NCBI RefSeq assembly: GCF_029624655.1
Contig: NZ_JARRSA010000012.1
Location: 50,261 to 114,260, forward strand
From: Roseicyclus salinarum
Lineage (GTDB): Bacteria > Pseudomonadota > Alphaproteobacteria > Rhodobacterales > Rhodobacteraceae
Reading direction: 5' to 3'
DNA length: 64,000 nucleotides
Translations under genes and position numbers: made by a program
In this document: piece by piece, positions 12,076 through 20,882 of the stretch
Numbering within the stretch: the first letter of the stretch is position 1
Layout: the number at the start of each line of letters is the position of its first letter
The notes under the pieces: generated by a model
Told to the model about the DNA's origin: nothing
What the model saw: only the letters and a program-made list of their open reading frames with translations
Databases searched by the model: none

Positions 12076-12990
12076 TCAGGTCGTCCTGCGGCGTGCCGCG
12101 ATGATGTTGACGTAGTTTCCCGCGAAGATCAGCGCGGCCCCCCCGAGCACGCCCCACAGAAGCGGCTCGTCGTAGAACAGCATTCCCACGACGGCGATGG
12201 CGGGCAGCCTCGCGAAGTCCATCGGCATGACGATCGAGGCGGGCGCCATCGACAGGGCCGTGGTCAGGCAGAAATGCGCCGTCAGCCCGGCCACCGCGAT
12301 CAGAACGACCCAAGGCGCGGTCGCGAGGCTTGGCATCGCCATGTCGCCGTCGATCAGCGAGCAGGCGAGGCCGAGGACCAGTTGCATGGCGGTGAGGTAG
12401 AACATGATGCAGGTGATCGTCTCGGTGGCGGTCAGCTTCTTGGTGAAGATCGCGGTCGTGGCGAACATCACCGCCGCCATCGCCGCCGTGACCATGCCCG
12501 ACGACAGGGGCGCGGCGCCGGGCTGCACGATCATGAGCACCCCCGCGAAGCCCAGCCCGCCGGCGAGCGCCTTGGCGCGCGTCATCCGCTCGCCGAGAAA
12601 GATCGCGGCCAGCAGCATCGTCCAGAGCGGCGAGGTGAATTCCAGCGCGAAGACCAGCGCCAGCGGCGAGACAGTGATGGCGTAGAACCACAGGTTCTGC
12701 CCGGTGAAGTGGGCGATGTTGCGCGCGACGTGCAGGTGCATCCTGCGCCGCGTGACCTGCCCGAGGGTGCCTGCGAACGCGCCGATCGTCAGGACGATGA
12801 GAAGGCCCACGGCCGAACGCCACGACATCAGCTCGAACGTGTCGAGTTCCAGCGCCGCTGCCCGCCCTGCGACGGCCATCGCCGAGAACGACAGGATCGC
12901 CCCGACCATCCACAGCGCGGCCAGCCCCGGCCGCGCGTCGGGCAGCGGCGCGGAGGCGGCGATCACGGTCTCCCTCGGCAGGTCTGTCAT
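12076..12990 (-). CDS. EamA/DMT-family transporter
   Basis: 304 residues with about ten hydrophobic helices arranged as two EamA repeats (first from about residue 25, second from about 165), the signature of the drug/metabolite transporter superfamily. The first half contains the conserved ALEFTSPLWTMLLAAIFLGE stretch. Inner-membrane exporter or permease; substrate unknown, with S-adenosylmethionine or amino-acid-like compounds being possibilities from relatives. The small secreted-protein gene upstream ends 4 bases before this ATG, indicating an operon. Confidence 0.88.
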   Translation of the reverse strand: MTDLPRETVIAASAPLPDARPGLAALWMVGAILSFSAMAVAGRAAALELDTFELMSWRSAVGLLIVLTIGAFAGTLGQVTRRRMHLHVARNIAHFTGQNLWFYAITVSPLALVFALEFTSPLWTMLLAAIFLGERMTRAKALAGGLGFAGVLMIVQPGAAPLSSGMVTAAMAAVMFATTAIFTKKLTATETITCIMFYLTAMQLVLGLACSLIDGDMAMPSLATAPWVVLIAVAGLTAHFCLTTALSMAPASIVMPMDFARLPAIAVVGMLFYDEPLLWGVLGGAALIFAGNYVNIIAARRRTT

Positions 12991-12994
12991 GGTC

Positions 12995-13348
12995 TCAATC
13001 GGCCTCCCGGCAGCAGCCGAACATCGGCCGCAGTCCCTCCGAGGTCTGAATACCGATCTCTACCCGGTAGTCGAGTTCGATTCCGAAGATCGGGCAGGCG
13101 GCCTCCTCGAGAAACAGCGGCACCGCGCCGCCATGGGTCCGCAGATCGGTCCGGCGCACCCCGTCGAGGGGCAGCGTCACGGCAGGCTCCAGATCGAAGA
13201 CGCCGTCGCCGAGGTAGTCGAAGCGCGCGGTTCCGCCATCGATCACCAGCATGAAGCCGGGGCCTGTCCCCAGGCAATGCAACTCGGCCCCGGCGAGGGG
13301 CGCGGGAAACAGCGCGGCGGCGAGGAACGGGGCGATGCGAAGCGGCAT
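12995..13348 (-). CDS. Small secreted protein of unknown function
   Basis: 117 residues. The N-terminus MPLRIAPFLAAALFPAPLAG is a clear signal peptide with cleavage near AGA-EL. The mature part has four cysteines (HCLG, ACPI and the CC pair in FGCCREAD) and the segment GTGPGFMLVIDGG, loosely like small periplasmic beta proteins of the COG3650 type; that relation is a guess. Start chosen at 13348 because it opens the signal sequence. It is followed by the EamA gene with 4 bases between them. Confidence 0.7.
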   Translation of the reverse strand: MPLRIAPFLAAALFPAPLAGAELHCLGTGPGFMLVIDGGTARFDYLGDGVFDLEPAVTLPLDGVRRTDLRTHGGAVPLFLEEAACPIFGIELDYRVEIGIQTSEGLRPMFGCCREAD

Positions 13349-13412
13349 GGATCTTACATAGCGCGGCGTGCGGGCTCGTCCGCAAGCCGGGCGGGACGGC
13401 CGCGCCCCGGCC

Positions 13413-14219
13413 TCAGAGGCCGCGCGCCTTGGCCTCGTTCCAGAGCGCGTCCATCTCGTCGAGCGTGCTGTCGCCGGGACGCTTGCCAAGCTCGGCCAGT
13501 CGCGCCTCTATATGGGCGAAGCGGCGCGTGAACTTGGCGTTGGCGCGGCGCAGCGCGGCCTCGGGGTCCACCTTGAGATGGCGCGCGAGGTTGGCGACGA
13601 CGAACAGCAAATCGCCCATCTCGTCCTCGATCCGGTCATGCGGCGCGCCGTTCCGCGCCTCGGCCAGTTCGCGCGCCTCCTCGGCGATCTTGTCGATCAC
13701 CTGGTCCACCTGCGGCCAGTCGAAGCCCACGCGCGCCGCGCGCTTCTGCAACTTCTCGGCGCGCATCAGCGCGGGCAGGCCCAGCGCCACGTCGTCCAGA
13801 ACGCCGCCCTTCGCCCGCGACGCGCGCTCGGCCGCCTTCACGGCTTCCCAGTCGCGGGTCTGCTGTTCGGCGGACTTGTCGCGGCTTTCGTCGCCGAAGA
13901 CGTGCGGGTGGCGGGCCACCATCTTGTCGGCGATGGCGGCGGCGACCTCGTCGAAGGTGAAATGCCCTGCCTCCTCGGCCATCTGCGCATGGTAGACGGA
14001 CTGGAACAGAAGGTCGCCAAGCTCACCCTTCAGCTCGTCCCAGGCCTGCCGCTCGATGGCGTCGGCGACCTCGTAGGCCTCCTCGATCGTGTAGGGGGCG
14101 ATCGAGGCGAAGTCCTGCTCGATGTCCCACGGGCACCCCGTCGCGGGGTCGCGCAGGCGGGCCATGATGGCGCGCAGCCTGTCGATCGGGCGGGGGTGGT
14201 CCGGGGCGGTGTCTTGCAT
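13413..14219 (-). CDS. mazG: Nucleoside triphosphate pyrophosphohydrolase MazG
   Basis: 268 residues with the tandem MazG arrangement: N-terminal domain with CPWDIEQDFASIAPYTIEEA and ELKGELGDLLFQ, and a C-terminal domain with EEARELAEA and IEDEMGDLLFVVANLARHL. The EExxE/ExxD motifs bind Mg. MazG hydrolyses NTPs and dNTPs to monophosphates, cleaning nucleotide pools and modulating ppGpp in E. coli. Start at ATG 14219 (MQDTAPDHPR), the only start fitting family length. The divergent amidohydrolase gene begins 66 bases away, so promoters must lie in that gap. Confidence 0.95.
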   Translation of the reverse strand: MQDTAPDHPRPIDRLRAIMARLRDPATGCPWDIEQDFASIAPYTIEEAYEVADAIERQAWDELKGELGDLLFQSVYHAQMAEEAGHFTFDEVAAAIADKMVARHPHVFGDESRDKSAEQQTRDWEAVKAAERASRAKGGVLDDVALGLPALMRAEKLQKRAARVGFDWPQVDQVIDKIAEEARELAEARNGAPHDRIEDEMGDLLFVVANLARHLKVDPEAALRRANAKFTRRFAHIEARLAELGKRPGDSTLDEMDALWNEAKARGL

Positions 14220-14285
14220 TGCGGCGGCGCCTGAACTGGTGCAGGTTCGCCCCCTTAGACCGAACCGCGAGGACGGAGTCCAGTT

Positions 14286-15449
14286 ATGGCCGTTGTAAAC
14301 CGCATCGCCTCCTACGCCGAAGAGATGACGGGCTGGCGGCGGCATCTGCACGCCCATCCCGAGCTTGGCCTCGACTGCTTGGGCACGGCGGCCTTCGTGG
14401 CCGAGAAGCTGCGCGCCTTCGGGGTCGACGAGATCCACGAGGGGATCGCGACCTCGGGCATCGTGGCCATCGTCGAGGGCCGGGGCGAGGGGCCGGTGAT
14501 CGGCCTGCGCGCCGACATGGATGCGCTGCCCATGACCGAAGAGACGGGCGCCCCCCATGCCTCGACCGTGCCGGGGCGGATGCACGCCTGCGGCCATGAC
14601 GGGCATACCGCGATGCTGCTGGGGGCCGCGAAGTACCTTGCCGAGACGCGCAATTTCTCGGGGCGCGTCGCGCTGATCTTCCAACCTGCCGAGGAATCCG
14701 GGGGTGGTGCGGACGTGATGTGCCGCGAGGGGATCATGGACCGCTTCGCCATCGACCGCGTCTTCGCCCTTCACAACGTGCCGGGGCTGGAGGAGGCGCG
14801 CATCCTGACGACGCCGGGGCCGATCATGGCCGCCGTCGACACGTTCCACATCCATGTGAAGGGCGTGGGCGGCCACGGCGCCATGCCCCACGAGACGGCC
14901 GACCCGATCCCGCCCGCGCTGGCGATCGCGCAGGCGATCCCCACGATCGTGTCGCGCAACAACTACGCGCTCGACGACCTCGTGATCTCGGTCACGCAGA
15001 TCCACGCGGGCTCGGCCGACAATGTCGTTCCCGACAAGGCCTACATCAACGGCACCGTGCGCAGCTTCGACCCCGAGGTGCAGAAGATGGTGATCCGCCG
15101 GATGGAGGAGATCGTGGCGGGCCATGCCGCGGCCTTCGGCGTCGAGGCCCGCCTCGACTACGAAGTGGGCTATCCGGCCACGATCAACGATCCCGAGGCG
15201 GCGGATTTCGCGGCGGCGGTCGCGGCCGAGGTCGTCGGCGCGGACCTCGTGGACGCGCGCTCGGGCCGCGAGATGGGGGCGGAGGATTTCTCCTACATGC
15301 TGGCCGAGCGGCCGGGCGCCTACTTCTTCATCGGCGCGGGGCCGGGCGCGGGGCTGCATCACCCCGCCTTCGACTTCAACGACGCGATCTCGCCCATCGG
15401 CGCCAGCATCTTCGCCCGGCTGGTCGAGACGGCGCAGCCCGCGGCCTGA
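14286..15449 (+). CDS. M20-family amidohydrolase (hippurate hydrolase type)
   Basis: 387 residues. Metal and catalytic motifs of M20D amidohydrolases are visible: WRRHLHAHPELG, GLRADMDALPM, HACGHDGHTAMLLGAAKYL, FQPAEESGGGA and a late H in AGLHHPAFDFND. The dimerisation domain begins around residue 185 (VKGVGGHGAMPHE). Enzymes of this group hydrolyse N-acyl amino acids or hippurate; the exact substrate cannot be read from sequence. Cytosolic: no signal peptide. Confidence 0.88.
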   Translation: MAVVNRIASYAEEMTGWRRHLHAHPELGLDCLGTAAFVAEKLRAFGVDEIHEGIATSGIVAIVEGRGEGPVIGLRADMDALPMTEETGAPHASTVPGRMHACGHDGHTAMLLGAAKYLAETRNFSGRVALIFQPAEESGGGADVMCREGIMDRFAIDRVFALHNVPGLEEARILTTPGPIMAAVDTFHIHVKGVGGHGAMPHETADPIPPALAIAQAIPTIVSRNNYALDDLVISVTQIHAGSADNVVPDKAYINGTVRSFDPEVQKMVIRRMEEIVAGHAAAFGVEARLDYEVGYPATINDPEAADFAAAVAAEVVGADLVDARSGREMGAEDFSYMLAERPGAYFFIGAGPGAGLHHPAFDFNDAISPIGASIFARLVETAQPAA

Positions 15450-15476
15450 AGGAGGCCGGGCGGCCGCGCGCGCCGC

Positions 15477-15995
15477 CTAGTGGTCCTCGGGCCTTAGATA
15501 CTTGCGCAACCCATAGAGCAGGGGCTCGCCCTCGTGCGCCGTCTTCACGGCCGCGACCTCGCCGATGCAGATGTGGTGCGTCCCGATCTTCTCGGCCGAG
15601 ATCAGGCGGCAGTCGAAGCTGACCAGCGCCGACTTGATGCGCGGCGCGCCGGTGGCCATCGTCTCGGTCTCCACGACGTTGAACTTGTCGCCGCCGGGCG
15701 CGGGCAGGCGGGACGAGAAGATGTCCGAAATCTCGGTCTGTCCGGTCCTGAGCACGTTGATGCAGAAGCATCCGTTCTCCAGCACCAGCGGCAGCGCCGA
15801 GGACGACGCGTTGAGGCAGGTCAGCATCGTCGGGCGCGCGCCCTCCGCCGAGATCGACGTCATTGCGGACACGGTGACGCCGCCGCGCCCCGCCGGTCCG
15901 TCCGTCGTGACGACCGAGACCGAGGCGGCCGAGCGGCTCATCCCCTCGAGGAACGCGGCGCGCAGGTCGGCCTGGGGGTCTGTCACGTCTTGCAT
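15477..15995 (-). CDS. Flavin reductase-like FMN-binding protein
   Basis: 172 residues from ATG 15995, which has AGGAGA 6 bases upstream; longer in-frame starts lack this. The fold markers of the flavin reductase-like split barrel are present: SVSVVTTDGPAGRGGVTVSA, PTMLTCLNASSSALPLVLE, FCINVL and a C-terminal DCRLISAEKIGTHHICIGEV. This family supplies reduced flavin to two-component monooxygenases (HpaC-like). No partner oxygenase lies in the window. It is divergent from the agmatinase-family gene. Confidence 0.87.
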   Translation of the reverse strand: MQDVTDPQADLRAAFLEGMSRSAASVSVVTTDGPAGRGGVTVSAMTSISAEGARPTMLTCLNASSSALPLVLENGCFCINVLRTGQTEISDIFSSRLPAPGGDKFNVVETETMATGAPRIKSALVSFDCRLISAEKIGTHHICIGEVAAVKTAHEGEPLLYGLRKYLRPEDH

Positions 15996-16129
15996 TGCGC
16001 GTCTCCTGGGGCGGTGCCGCCCGTCCATGCCCGATGCCTCAGGGATGGGCAAGGCCGATGCACGGCGCCTCTTGCGTTCCGGCGCAGGTAGCGGCAGGGC
16101 TGGTCGGGGAAAGGGAGAAGGACGGAAAA

Positions 16130-17092
16130 ATGGCCCTCGAGGACGCCAAGAACGAGATCGACGCGGCCGTGACCCGGTCCGACCTGAAGGGCCTGCGTTT
16201 CGAGAACGTGTTTTCGGGCGCGCCGAGCTTCCTGCGCCGCCGATGGGGCAAGGATCTGAGCGGCGTCGACGTGGCCGTTACGGGCATCCCCTTCGACCAG
16301 GCCGTGACAAACCGGCCCGGCACGCGGCTTGGGCCGCGCGCGATCCGCGAGGCCTCGGCGCTTCAGCCCTTCGATCCGCCCTACGGCTGGGACGGCTATT
16401 CCCCGCTCGAGGCGCTTGCGATCCTCGACTACGGCGACATGGCCTTCGACTACGCCCACACCGCCGACGTGCCCGCGCGGATCGAGGCTCACGCCGCCAC
16501 CATCCTTGACGCGGGCGCGGCCTGTTTCGTGATGGGAGGCGACCACTCGATCACGCTGCCGCTTCTGCGGGCGCACGTGGCGCGGCACGGCCCCCTCGCG
16601 CTGATCCAGGTGGACGCGCACACCGATACCTGGCCCGACGACGACCCGGCGCGCATCGACCACGGCACCTTCGCCTACAAGGCGGTGAAGGAGGGGCTGA
16701 TCGACGTGGGGCGCTCGTCCCACGTGGGCATCCGCACGGTGGTCGGCGACAACCTCGGCATCGCCATCCACGATGCCCGCGAGGTATTCACGCGCGGCCC
16801 CGCGGCGGTGGCCGAGGCGGTGCGCGGGCGGGCGGGCGGCGCGCCGGTCTATCTCTCCTTCGACATCGACGGGCTGGACCCCGCCTTCGCGCCCGGCACG
16901 GGCACACCCGTCTGGGGAGGCCTTTCGAGCATGGAGGCCGGCATCTTCCTGCGCGAGCTTGCGGGGATCGGCCTCGTGGGCGGCGACGTGGTCGAGGTCT
17001 CTCCGCCGTTCGACCATGCGTCCATCACGGCGGTCGCGGCGACCCATGTCCTTCACGACCTGATCTGCCTCTGGGGGTGGACGCGGCGCTGA
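16130..17092 (+). CDS. speB: Agmatinase / ureohydrolase family protein
   Basis: 320 residues of the arginase-agmatinase-formiminoglutamase fold. All manganese motifs are intact: GGDHSIT, DAHTDT and SFDIDGLDPAFAPGTGTP. The early RPGTRLGPRAIRE motif and the overall pattern favour agmatinase or guanidinobutyrase (putrescine/GABA formation plus urea) over arginase. ATG 16130 is preceded by GGGAGAAGGA. An in-frame start at 15995 would overlap the divergent flavin reductase and is rejected. The symbol is provisional: the exact guanidino substrate is uncertain. Confidence 0.85.
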   Translation: MALEDAKNEIDAAVTRSDLKGLRFENVFSGAPSFLRRRWGKDLSGVDVAVTGIPFDQAVTNRPGTRLGPRAIREASALQPFDPPYGWDGYSPLEALAILDYGDMAFDYAHTADVPARIEAHAATILDAGAACFVMGGDHSITLPLLRAHVARHGPLALIQVDAHTDTWPDDDPARIDHGTFAYKAVKEGLIDVGRSSHVGIRTVVGDNLGIAIHDAREVFTRGPAAVAEAVRGRAGGAPVYLSFDIDGLDPAFAPGTGTPVWGGLSSMEAGIFLRELAGIGLVGGDVVEVSPPFDHASITAVAATHVLHDLICLWGWTRR

Positions 17093-17177
17093 TCGGGGGC
17101 GCCCGCGCCTGATGTCTGGACCGACTCGGGCAGGGCGGGCTATGGCAAACGAAAGCAACCCACCGGAGGGGCCGTTC

Positions 17178-18110
17178 ATGGTCCGTCGCCGCCGAGACGC
17201 CGACCTCAGGACCGCCGCGCGCGACATCTCCTACGCGTCATCGGCCGAATCCCGGACCGGCCGCGCGATGATCCGCGCGATGGAGAACGCGACAGGCCGG
17301 CTGGGCCTGATCCGGCGCGCGGCGGGCTACAACGACGAGGTGCGCCAGGGCCGCGATTTCTGGCAGGTGATGGTCGAGCGCTACGGGCTGAAGCTGGAGG
17401 TTGCGGGCGGGAGCCTCGGCCTGATCCCGCGCGAGGGGCCGCTGATCGTCATCGCGAACCATCCCTACGGCATCCTCGACGGCCTGATGCTCGGCCACAT
17501 CCTTGCGGAGGTGCGCGGCGATTTCCGCATTCTCGCCCATCGCATCTTCCGCCGGGCCGAGGGCATCGACCGCATCATCCTGCCGATCAGCTTCGAGGAC
17601 ACGAAGGAGGCGCTGGCGCTGAACATCGAGACGCGGCGCGACGCGCTGCGCTTTCTGGCCGGGGGCGGGGCGATCGGCGTCTTTCCCGGCGGCACCGTCT
17701 CGACCGCCGCGCGGCCCTTCGGGCGGCCGATGGACCCGGGCTGGCGCAGCTTCACCGCGCGGATGATCGCCAAGTCCGACGCCGCCGTGGTGCCGATCTA
17801 CTTCGAGGGGCAGAACTCGCGGCTGTTCCAGCTGATGAGCCATGTCCACACCACGCTGCGGATGGGGCTCCTGATCAAGGAATTCCGGTCGCGCGTGAAC
17901 ACGCCCGTGCGCATCGTGGTCGGAAATCCGATCCCGAGGGACGAACTGGAGGCCTTTCGCGGGGACGCGCGGGGCATGATGGCGTTCCTGCGCGAAACGA
18001 CCTATGCGTTGAGTCCCAGGCCTCTCGACGCGCGCCTGCGCGGCTTCGAGTTCGATCAGCAATATCGGGACGGGCAGGGGCGCACGGGACGGATCATCGA
18101 CCGGTACTAG
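17178..18110 (+). CDS. PlsC-like lysophospholipid/glycerol acyltransferase
   Basis: 310 residues. The acyltransferase signature is NHPYGILDG (histidine with five residues to aspartate, the NHPxGxxDG subtype, not the classical HX4D), followed by a glycine-rich FPGGTVS motif and a PIYFEG motif. These match soluble or peripheral acyltransferases acting on glycerol phosphates or aminolipids (OlsA-like). Start chosen at ATG 17178 because of a strong GGAGGGG 6 bases upstream; in-frame starts at 17112 and 17142 are alternatives. It precedes murI by 19 bases. Confidence 0.85.
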   Translation: MVRRRRDADLRTAARDISYASSAESRTGRAMIRAMENATGRLGLIRRAAGYNDEVRQGRDFWQVMVERYGLKLEVAGGSLGLIPREGPLIVIANHPYGILDGLMLGHILAEVRGDFRILAHRIFRRAEGIDRIILPISFEDTKEALALNIETRRDALRFLAGGGAIGVFPGGTVSTAARPFGRPMDPGWRSFTARMIAKSDAAVVPIYFEGQNSRLFQLMSHVHTTLRMGLLIKEFRSRVNTPVRIVVGNPIPRDELEAFRGDARGMMAFLRETTYALSPRPLDARLRGFEFDQQYRDGQGRTGRIIDRY

Positions 18111-18129
18111 AGCCAGGAAGGGCAGGGAC

Positions 18130-18948
18130 ATGGCGGTTGGCGTTTTCGATTCGGGCCTCGGCGGCCTTACCGTTCTGGACGCGGTGACCAGGCGGCTTCC
18201 CGACGTGCCCTTCGTCTACCTCGGCGACAACGCCAACACGCCCTACGGCGTGCGCGACGCGGACGACATCTACGATCTCACCACGCGCGGCGTTCAGTGC
18301 CTTTTCGACCAGGGCTGCGACCTCGTGATCCTCGCCTGCAACACCGCCTCGGCTGCCGCGCTGCGCCGGATGCAGGAGGGCTGGGTGCCCCAGGGCAAGC
18401 GCGTGCTCGGCGTATTCGTGCCGCTGATCGAGGCTCTGACCGAACGCAAGTGGGGCGACAATTCTCCCCCGCGCGAGGTGGCGGTGCGTCACGTCGCCCT
18501 CTTCGCAACGCCCGCCACCGTCTCCAGCCGCGCCTTTCAGCGCGAGCTTGCCTTCCGCGCGATCGGCGTGGACGTCGAGGCGCAGCCCTGCGCGGGCGTG
18601 GTGGACGCGATCGAGATGGGCGACATGATCCTCGCCGACGCGCTGGTGCGAAGCCACGTCGAGTCGCTTCTCCGGCGGATGCCGAAGCCCGAGGCCGCGA
18701 TCCTCGGCTGCACCCATTACCCGCTGGTCGAGGAGGTATTCCGCGAGGCCCTCGGCCCCGACGTGGCGGTCTACTCGCAACCCGACCTCGTGGCGGCGGC
18801 GCTGGCCGACTATCTCGAGAGGCACACGGGGATGCGCGGGGCGGGGGGCGAATCGAGGTTTCTCACCACTGGAAATCCGAAGCGCGTCGCGTCGAAGGCG
18901 ACGCAGTTCCTCCGCCGCGAAATCGTTTTCGAGCCTGTCGAGACCTAG
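18130..18948 (+). CDS. murI: Glutamate racemase MurI
   Basis: 272 residues. The N-terminal motif [13 protein letters not shown], the [10 protein letters not shown] segment and the two catalytic cysteines, Cys70 (ACNTASAAA) and Cys194 (GCTHYPL), define MurI, which makes D-glutamate for peptidoglycan. An AGGAAGGGCAGGG ribosome-binding region precedes the ATG. Confidence 0.96.
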   Translation: MAVGVFDSGLGGLTVLDAVTRRLPDVPFVYLGDNANTPYGVRDADDIYDLTTRGVQCLFDQGCDLVILACNTASAAALRRMQEGWVPQGKRVLGVFVPLIEALTERKWGDNSPPREVAVRHVALFATPATVSSRAFQRELAFRAIGVDVEAQPCAGVVDAIEMGDMILADALVRSHVESLLRRMPKPEAAILGCTHYPLVEEVFREALGPDVAVYSQPDLVAAALADYLERHTGMRGAGGESRFLTTGNPKRVASKATQFLRREIVFEPVET

Positions 18949-19229
18949 GCAGCCTGTGGACGGATCTGGGGTCGGATGCCGTCAGACTGCTTCCGGACGG
19001 AAGGCTTGCATAATAAAAACAAATACTTGAAGTTTTTTCCTCACGCTGGCCGCTGCGGTGGGAAAGTGCAGCTTCGGCGTCGCACGATGCCACGCGGGGG
19101 CCATCCTGCCCCGCGCGGCTCCGTGTCCACTCGACGCGGGGCCAAAACGCTCCCAAATAGATCCACAGGGATGCTGGCGGCGGCGATCCAAGGGAATGCG
19201 GCACGGCCGCCGAAACGAGCGAGTGACCC

Positions 19230-19682
19230 ATGCGCGGTTTGAAGAAACAGAGACGGATCCAGATCATCGCCCTCGCGGTCCTGGCGCTTGCGCTGTCCTC
19301 GGCGCTGATCGGCTACGCGATGCGCGACGGCATCAACTTCTTCCGCGCGCCGACCGACGTGGCGGGCGCGCCGCCGCCTCCCTCCGAGGTGTTCCGCATC
19401 GGCGGCCTCGTCGAGGAGGGCACGCTGGTGCGCGGGCAGGGCGAGACGATCACCTTCAACGTGACCGACGGCGGCGCCTCGGTTCCGGTGCGCTACACCG
19501 GCGTCCTGCCGGACCTCTTCGGCGAGGGCGAGGGCATGGTCGGGACCGGGCGGCTGGTCGACGGCGTCTTCGAGGCGACCGAGATCCTTGCACGGCACGA
19601 CGAGACCTACATGCCCGAAGAGGTCATCGACGCGTTGCAGGCGCAGGGCGTTTACCGCGCGCCGGGCGAACCCGAAAGCTGA
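19230..19682 (+). CDS. ccmE: Cytochrome c maturation heme chaperone CcmE
   Basis: 150 residues: short basic N-terminus, one membrane helix (IIALAVLALALSSALIGYAM), then a periplasmic beta barrel with FRIGGLVEEGTLVRG and the heme-attachment motif ARHDETYMP with His123 and Tyr127. CcmE receives heme from CcmC and passes it to the CcmF/H ligase. No other ccm gene is in the window, so ccmE stands apart from its system here. Confidence 0.96.
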   Translation: MRGLKKQRRIQIIALAVLALALSSALIGYAMRDGINFFRAPTDVAGAPPPPSEVFRIGGLVEEGTLVRGQGETITFNVTDGGASVPVRYTGVLPDLFGEGEGMVGTGRLVDGVFEATEILARHDETYMPEEVIDALQAQGVYRAPGEPES

Positions 19683-19696
19683 GCCCGCGCTCGGCT

Positions 19697-19711
19697 TTAG
19701 CGAAATCTTAA
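19697..19711. promoter_or_regulatory. Near-consensus CtrA-binding site
   Basis: TTAG-CGAAATC-TTAA matches the full CtrA box TTAA-N7-TTAA with one mismatch. It lies 15 bases after the ccmE stop and 54 bases before the endolysin ATG (19765). In Rhodobacter capsulatus CtrA is required for gene transfer agent release through the endolysin/holin genes, so this site is a plausible direct control point. Assignment is by motif only. Confidence 0.6.
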
Positions 19712-19764
19712 GCATCCCATCGTGACATGCAGGCTGTCCCAAGCCGAGCATGGAGGTGCGAGCC

Positions 19765-20376
19765 ATGCTTTCGGTTCGCGATATCGCCAAAGACATCGTG
19801 GCCCGTGAAGGCGGGTTCGTGAACGACCCCGACGATCCGGGCGGGGCGACGCAGCACGGCGTTACCCTCGCCACGCTGCGCCGGCTCGGGATCGACCTCG
19901 ACCGCGACGGCGACGTGGATGCGCGCGACCTGCGCCGCGTCACGCCGCAGATCGCCGCCGACATCTGCGTCACCCACTACTTCGAGCGCCCGGGCCTCGC
20001 CGGCCTGCCCGAGGCGCTGCAGGCCACCGTCTTCGACATGTACGTGAACGCGGGCTCCAACGCGGTCCGGCTGTTGCAGCGGCTTCTGTGCGACATGGGC
20101 CACGACGTCGCCGTGGACGGCGTGATCGGGCCGCAGACGCTTCGGGCCGCGCACGCCGCGCAGGCCCGCGCGCCCGGCCACCTCGCCGACGCCTACGGCA
20201 TCGCGCGGCGCAACTATTACTACCGCCTCGCCGACCGCCGCCCCGCAAGCCGCAAGTATGCCCGCACCCGCGACGGCGGAAAGGGCGGCTGGATCCGCCG
20301 GGCCGAGGCCTTCATCTCGCCGCGCTGGCATCTCAGCTTGCAGGGCCACAAGGAAAGGACCGCCGCATGGGACTGA
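19765..20376 (+). CDS. GH108-type endolysin (probable gene transfer agent lysis protein)
   Basis: 203 residues. The N-terminal glycosyl hydrolase 108 domain (old DUF847) has the catalytic Glu15 context REGGFVNDPDDPGGATQHGV, and the C-terminal half carries a peptidoglycan-binding 3-like domain (VDGVIGPQTLRAAHA). Such muramidases cleave the glycan chain. Start at ATG 19765, 8 bases after GGAGG; the ATG at 19750 precedes that site. No signal peptide is seen, so export should depend on the holin gene that overlaps its 3' end by 10 bases. The pair matches the GTA endolysin/holin locus known outside the main GTA cluster in Rhodobacter. Confidence 0.88.
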   Translation: MLSVRDIAKDIVAREGGFVNDPDDPGGATQHGVTLATLRRLGIDLDRDGDVDARDLRRVTPQIAADICVTHYFERPGLAGLPEALQATVFDMYVNAGSNAVRLLQRLLCDMGHDVAVDGVIGPQTLRAAHAAQARAPGHLADAYGIARRNYYYRLADRRPASRKYARTRDGGKGGWIRRAEAFISPRWHLSLQGHKERTAAWD

Positions 20377-20882
20377 TCGGAAGGGCGCTCGCCTCGGGCG
20401 CGCTCGCTTCGGCGGGGGAGGCGGCCGAGGGGCTGTCGGAGGTCTTCGTGGCCAACGCCACACGCAGGCTCGAAGTCTCGCACGACGCCTACCGCATGGC
20501 GCTCGAGGCGGCGGCGGCGGAATACGCCCATGGCGGCTCGTCGCGCTTCGACCGGCTGGTGAACGGGCTCAACCGCCTGCCGCGCCCGCTCATGGCGCTG
20601 GGGACGATCGGGCTGTTCGCCTACGCGATGGCCGACCCGCCGGGCTTCGCGGCGCGGATGATCGGCCTGTCCGAAGTGCCCGAGCCGCTTTGGTGGCTTC
20701 TGGGCGCGATCGTGGGCTTCTACTTCGGCGCGCGCGAGTTCCACTATCTCAGGCGTCCGCGCGCCGCGCCCGCGGCGGGGTCCGGCGGCCTTTTCGCACG
20801 CCTCCGCCAAAGGCCCGCGGCTGCCCTAGACGAGAACCCGGCGCTGTCGGACTGGGCCGCGTCGCGGGGCGATGCGCCCTAG
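20367..20882 (+). CDS. Three-TM GTA-type holin
   Basis: 171 residues beginning inside the endolysin gene (10-base overlap). The N-terminus MGLIGRALASGALASAGEAA is followed by an amphipathic region with NGLNRLPRPLMALGTIGLFA, a second helix and WWLLGAIVGFYFGAREFHYL. This fits the Holin_GTA (3TM) family. It would permeabilise the inner membrane to let the neighbouring muramidase reach peptidoglycan. Its stop codon overlaps that of the convergent peptidase by 4 bases. The charged and alanine-rich tail should be cytosolic. Confidence 0.83.
   Translation: MGLIGRALASGALASAGEAAEGLSEVFVANATRRLEVSHDAYRMALEAAAAEYAHGGSSRFDRLVNGLNRLPRPLMALGTIGLFAYAMADPPGFAARMIGLSEVPEPLWWLLGAIVGFYFGAREFHYLRRPRAAPAAGSGGLFARLRQRPAAALDENPALSDWAASRGDAP

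Noticed and set aside
18976..19229. Small frames in the murI-ccmE gap
   Set aside because: No start signal and composition resembles random GC-rich DNA; the A/T patch breaks any coding pattern.
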